Part shown: in pieces, positions 62,292 to 64,000 of the stretch
How positions within the stretch are numbered: position 1 is the stretch's first letter
Layout of the letters: each line of letters begins with the position of its first letter
Source: Pseudomonas putida
GTDB lineage: Bacteria > Pseudomonadota > Gammaproteobacteria > Pseudomonadales > Pseudomonadaceae
Assembly: GCF_028682395.1 (NCBI RefSeq)
Contig: NZ_JANHLC010000006.1
Span: forward strand, 1-64,000
Length of the DNA stretch: 64,000 nucleotides
Direction of reading: 5' to 3'
The notes under the pieces: generated by a model
The model's input: the letters and a program-made list of their open reading frames with translations, nothing else
The model's database searches: none
Told to the model about the DNA's origin: nothing
Made by a program: the position numbers and the translations under genes

Positions 62292-63508
62292 ACCGCAGCT
62301 CCTTTTTGCCCATCGGCTTTCTTCGCTTCCGGCAGGCCCAGCACCCGCTTGGCGATCACATTGAGCTGCACTTCCGACGCACCGCCAGAAATGGTCAGCG
62401 CGTAACTGTTCAACCAACCCCGGGTAATCGCCAGTTGCTGGTCACTGAAGGCCTCGCCCTGCCAGCCCAGGGCATGCACGCCCAGGGCATCGAGCAGGAC
62501 CTCGAATTTGTCCCGTTCCTGCTCGGTGTGGGTCAGTTTCATGATCGCCATCAGGCCGCTGACATCTTCGCCGGCCCGAGCCTCTTCCCCCATGCGCTGC
62601 ACGGTCAGGCCATAGGCATGCTCGTCCATGGCGTTGGCCACGGCCCGCGCATACAGCGCGTGCTCGCCCTGGGTCGAGGGTTGCGGCAGGTATTCACGCA
62701 GCAACGGCAGCAGGTGAAAGTGCGCAGGCAGGCTGATTTCGCCAAATTTCGACATGGCCTTGCGTTCGTGTTGCAACAGGCGCTTGGCCAGGCTCCAGCC
62801 ACCGTCGAGCGGGCCGATCAACTGGCCCTTGGGCACCTGCACACCGTCGAAAAACACCTGGCAAAATGCCGACTTGCCGCTGATCAAATCAATCGGTGCC
62901 GCCTTGACGCCGGGGCTGCGCATATCCAGCACGATCAGGCTGATGCCCTCGTGCTTGGCCGCCTTGGGATTGGTGCGCACCAGGGCGTACATCCAGTCGG
63001 ACTTGTCGCCGTAGGAGGTCCAGATCTTGGTGCCATCCACGACAAAATGGTCACCGGCATCGCGGGCGGCCATTTTCAGGCTGGCCAGGTCGGAGCCGGC
63101 ATTAGGCTCGGAAAAGCCCTGACACCAGCGCACCTCACCCCGGGCCATGGGCGGCAACAGGCTGCGCTTCTGCTCCTCGCTGCCGTATTCGAGCAACAAC
63201 GGACCGAGCATCCAGACGCCCAGGTTGATCTGCGGCGGGCGGCACTTGAGCCGGCGCAGTTCACCTTCGAGCACCGCCAGGCGTTCGGCATCCAGGCCAC
63301 CGCCGCCATACTCCAGCGGCCAGTCGGGGCAAAACCAGCCCTTATCGCGCATGCGCTCGAACCACAGCCGCGCATCGTCACTGGGAAACTCGACCTGGCT
63401 GCCGCCCCACACCAGTTCGCCTTCCGCCGTGGCGGTGCGCATCAATGGCGGACAGTTGGCCTCCAGCCAGGCACGGGTCTCGTGCCGAAATTGTTCAATG
63501 GTGCTCAT
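62288..63508 (-). CDS. acyl-CoA dehydrogenase
   Basis: A 406-residue flavoprotein. FAD-contact block CQGFSEPNAGSDLASLKMAA near residue 130 and VDGTKIWTSYGDKSDWMYALVRT near residue 155; the C-terminal TISGGASEVQLNVIAKRVLGLP matches the GG(A/T)xE block of the family. ATG 63508 is preferred over a GTG 3 codons upstream. It is coupled to the next dehydrogenase by a 4-bp overlap. Confidence 0.9.
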   Translation of the reverse strand: MSTIEQFRHETRAWLEANCPPLMRTATAEGELVWGGSQVEFPSDDARLWFERMRDKGWFCPDWPLEYGGGGLDAERLAVLEGELRRLKCRPPQINLGVWMLGPLLLEYGSEEQKRSLLPPMARGEVRWCQGFSEPNAGSDLASLKMAARDAGDHFVVDGTKIWTSYGDKSDWMYALVRTNPKAAKHEGISLIVLDMRSPGVKAAPIDLISGKSAFCQVFFDGVQVPKGQLIGPLDGGWSLAKRLLQHERKAMSKFGEISLPAHFHLLPLLREYLPQPSTQGEHALYARAVANAMDEHAYGLTVQRMGEEARAGEDVSGLMAIMKLTHTEQERDKFEVLLDALGVHALGWQGEAFSDQQLAITRGWLNSYALTISGGASEVQLNVIAKRVLGLPEAKKADGQKGAAV

Positions 63509-63577
63509 GGATTTCACCCTCGGCCCGTCCCGGCGCAGCGCCGGGCGGGTATTTATTGTGGTTGGGCAGGTGGACGA

Positions 63578-64000
63578 TCAGCGTTGCGTACGGGGCATGC
63601 CAAGGCCGAACTGGGCGATCAGCTCGCGCTGGATTTCATTGGTGCCGCCGCCGAAGGTCAGGGTGACCGAAGCGCGCACTTCGTATTCCAGGTCGCCCTG
63701 CAACAAGGCGGCTGCCGAGCCGCTGCGCAGCGCGCCGTTGGCACCGACAATGGCGCTCAGGCGGCGCAAAATCTCGATGGCCGACTCCGAGCCATAGACC
63801 TTGGTGGTCGAAGCCAGCGCCACGTCCATGCGCTCGAGTTCCAGGTCGGCGGCAATGCGCAGGTTGATCAGCCGCATGGCTTCCAGGCGCGCATAACACT
63901 CGGCCAGGGAGGTGCGGACCCAGCCCTTGTCCATCGCCCGGCGGCCCTGTTCGTCGGCCGCGCGGGCCCACAGGTAGACCCGGCGAAACAACCCGACGAC
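63578..64000 (-). CDS. acyl-CoA dehydrogenase, 3' part only
   Basis: At least 140 C-terminal residues are visible; the frame is open to the window edge and the start lies outside. FGGGTNEIQRELIAQFGLGMPR is the conserved C-terminal block. Reads VVGLFRRVYLWARAADEQGRRAM at the edge. It is 69 bp upstream of the preceding dehydrogenase in the same direction, so the operon has at least three such enzymes. Confidence 0.88.
   Translation of the reverse strand, partial: VVGLFRRVYLWARAADEQGRRAMDKGWVRTSLAECYARLEAMRLINLRIAADLELERMDVALASTTKVYGSESAIEILRRLSAIVGANGALRSGSAAALLQGDLEYEVRASVTLTFGGGTNEIQRELIAQFGLGMPRTQR

Noticed and set aside
61005..62405. Plus-strand open frame across the acyl-CoA dehydrogenase
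   Set aside because: The minus-strand frame carries the family blocks.
1..64000. tRNA, rRNA or CRISPR elements
   Set aside because: None was recognised by eye; a dedicated search could still find a small RNA gene.

Overview
The window looks like a chromosomal segment of a fluorescent-group Pseudomonas. The basis is protein similarity recalled from known families: SoxR with its adjacent antibiotic-biosynthesis-type monooxygenase, NhaB, FabV, PpnN, FpvA-like receptors, FecI/FecR pairs and NahR/NahG. High G+C coding also fits. No tRNA, rRNA, CRISPR array or complete insertion sequence was recognised.

Layout. 1-6.4 kb: an RhtA-type exporter, a TetR/SDR/DsbA-family divergon, aminopeptidase P, a LysE exporter and two small lipoproteins. 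6.4-12.5 kb: a SoxR divergon with a clear SoxR box, a gutted LysR pseudogene, an FKBP isomerase, a TSUP permease, NudC, a dienoyl-CoA isomerase and NhaB. 12.5-15.1 kb: a leftward gnd-zwf pair in which gnd is cut by an in-frame TGA, preceded by a terminator-like hairpin. 15.2-26.6 kb: a small coiled-coil protein, a phosphoethanolamine transferase, an FpvA-like receptor, PbpG, a degenerate GGDEF protein, then a FecI-FecR-receptor signalling set and an AraC regulator. 27.2-29.8 kb: a lower-G+C patch with two unrecognised paralogous genes and a strong Fur-box-like palindrome. 29.9-36.2 kb: housekeeping enzymes (PpnN, FabV, Tam, a methyltransferase) and one orphan gene of unknown function. 36.2-42 kb: a salicylate module (NahR, NahG, an aromatic-acid MFS carrier), then a LysR/EamA divergon. 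42-47.7 kb: two lipoproteins and a second Fur-box-marked FecI-FecR-receptor set, here FhuA/FiuA-like. 47.8-57.9 kb: a Rid protein, a thioesterase, a PAS-GAF-GGDEF-EAL protein, a truncated acetyltransferase, a DapA-family aldolase, a cysteine-cluster regulator with a 32-bp perfect palindrome facing an MFS exporter, and a fourth siderophore receptor. 57.9-64 kb: a leftward operon of DUF1329, acyl-CoA synthetase and three acyl-CoA dehydrogenases, the last cut by the window edge.

Theme. Iron uptake dominates: four TonB-dependent receptors, two of them with an STN signalling domain next to a sigma/anti-sigma pair, and four Fur-box-like sites. The most open question is the pair of unrecognised paralogs at 27.3-29.7 kb, one of which sits behind a Fur-like site. 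Other points worth checking are the nonsense codon in gnd, the SoxR box geometry, the SufR-like operator and the lone salicylate-degradation module.
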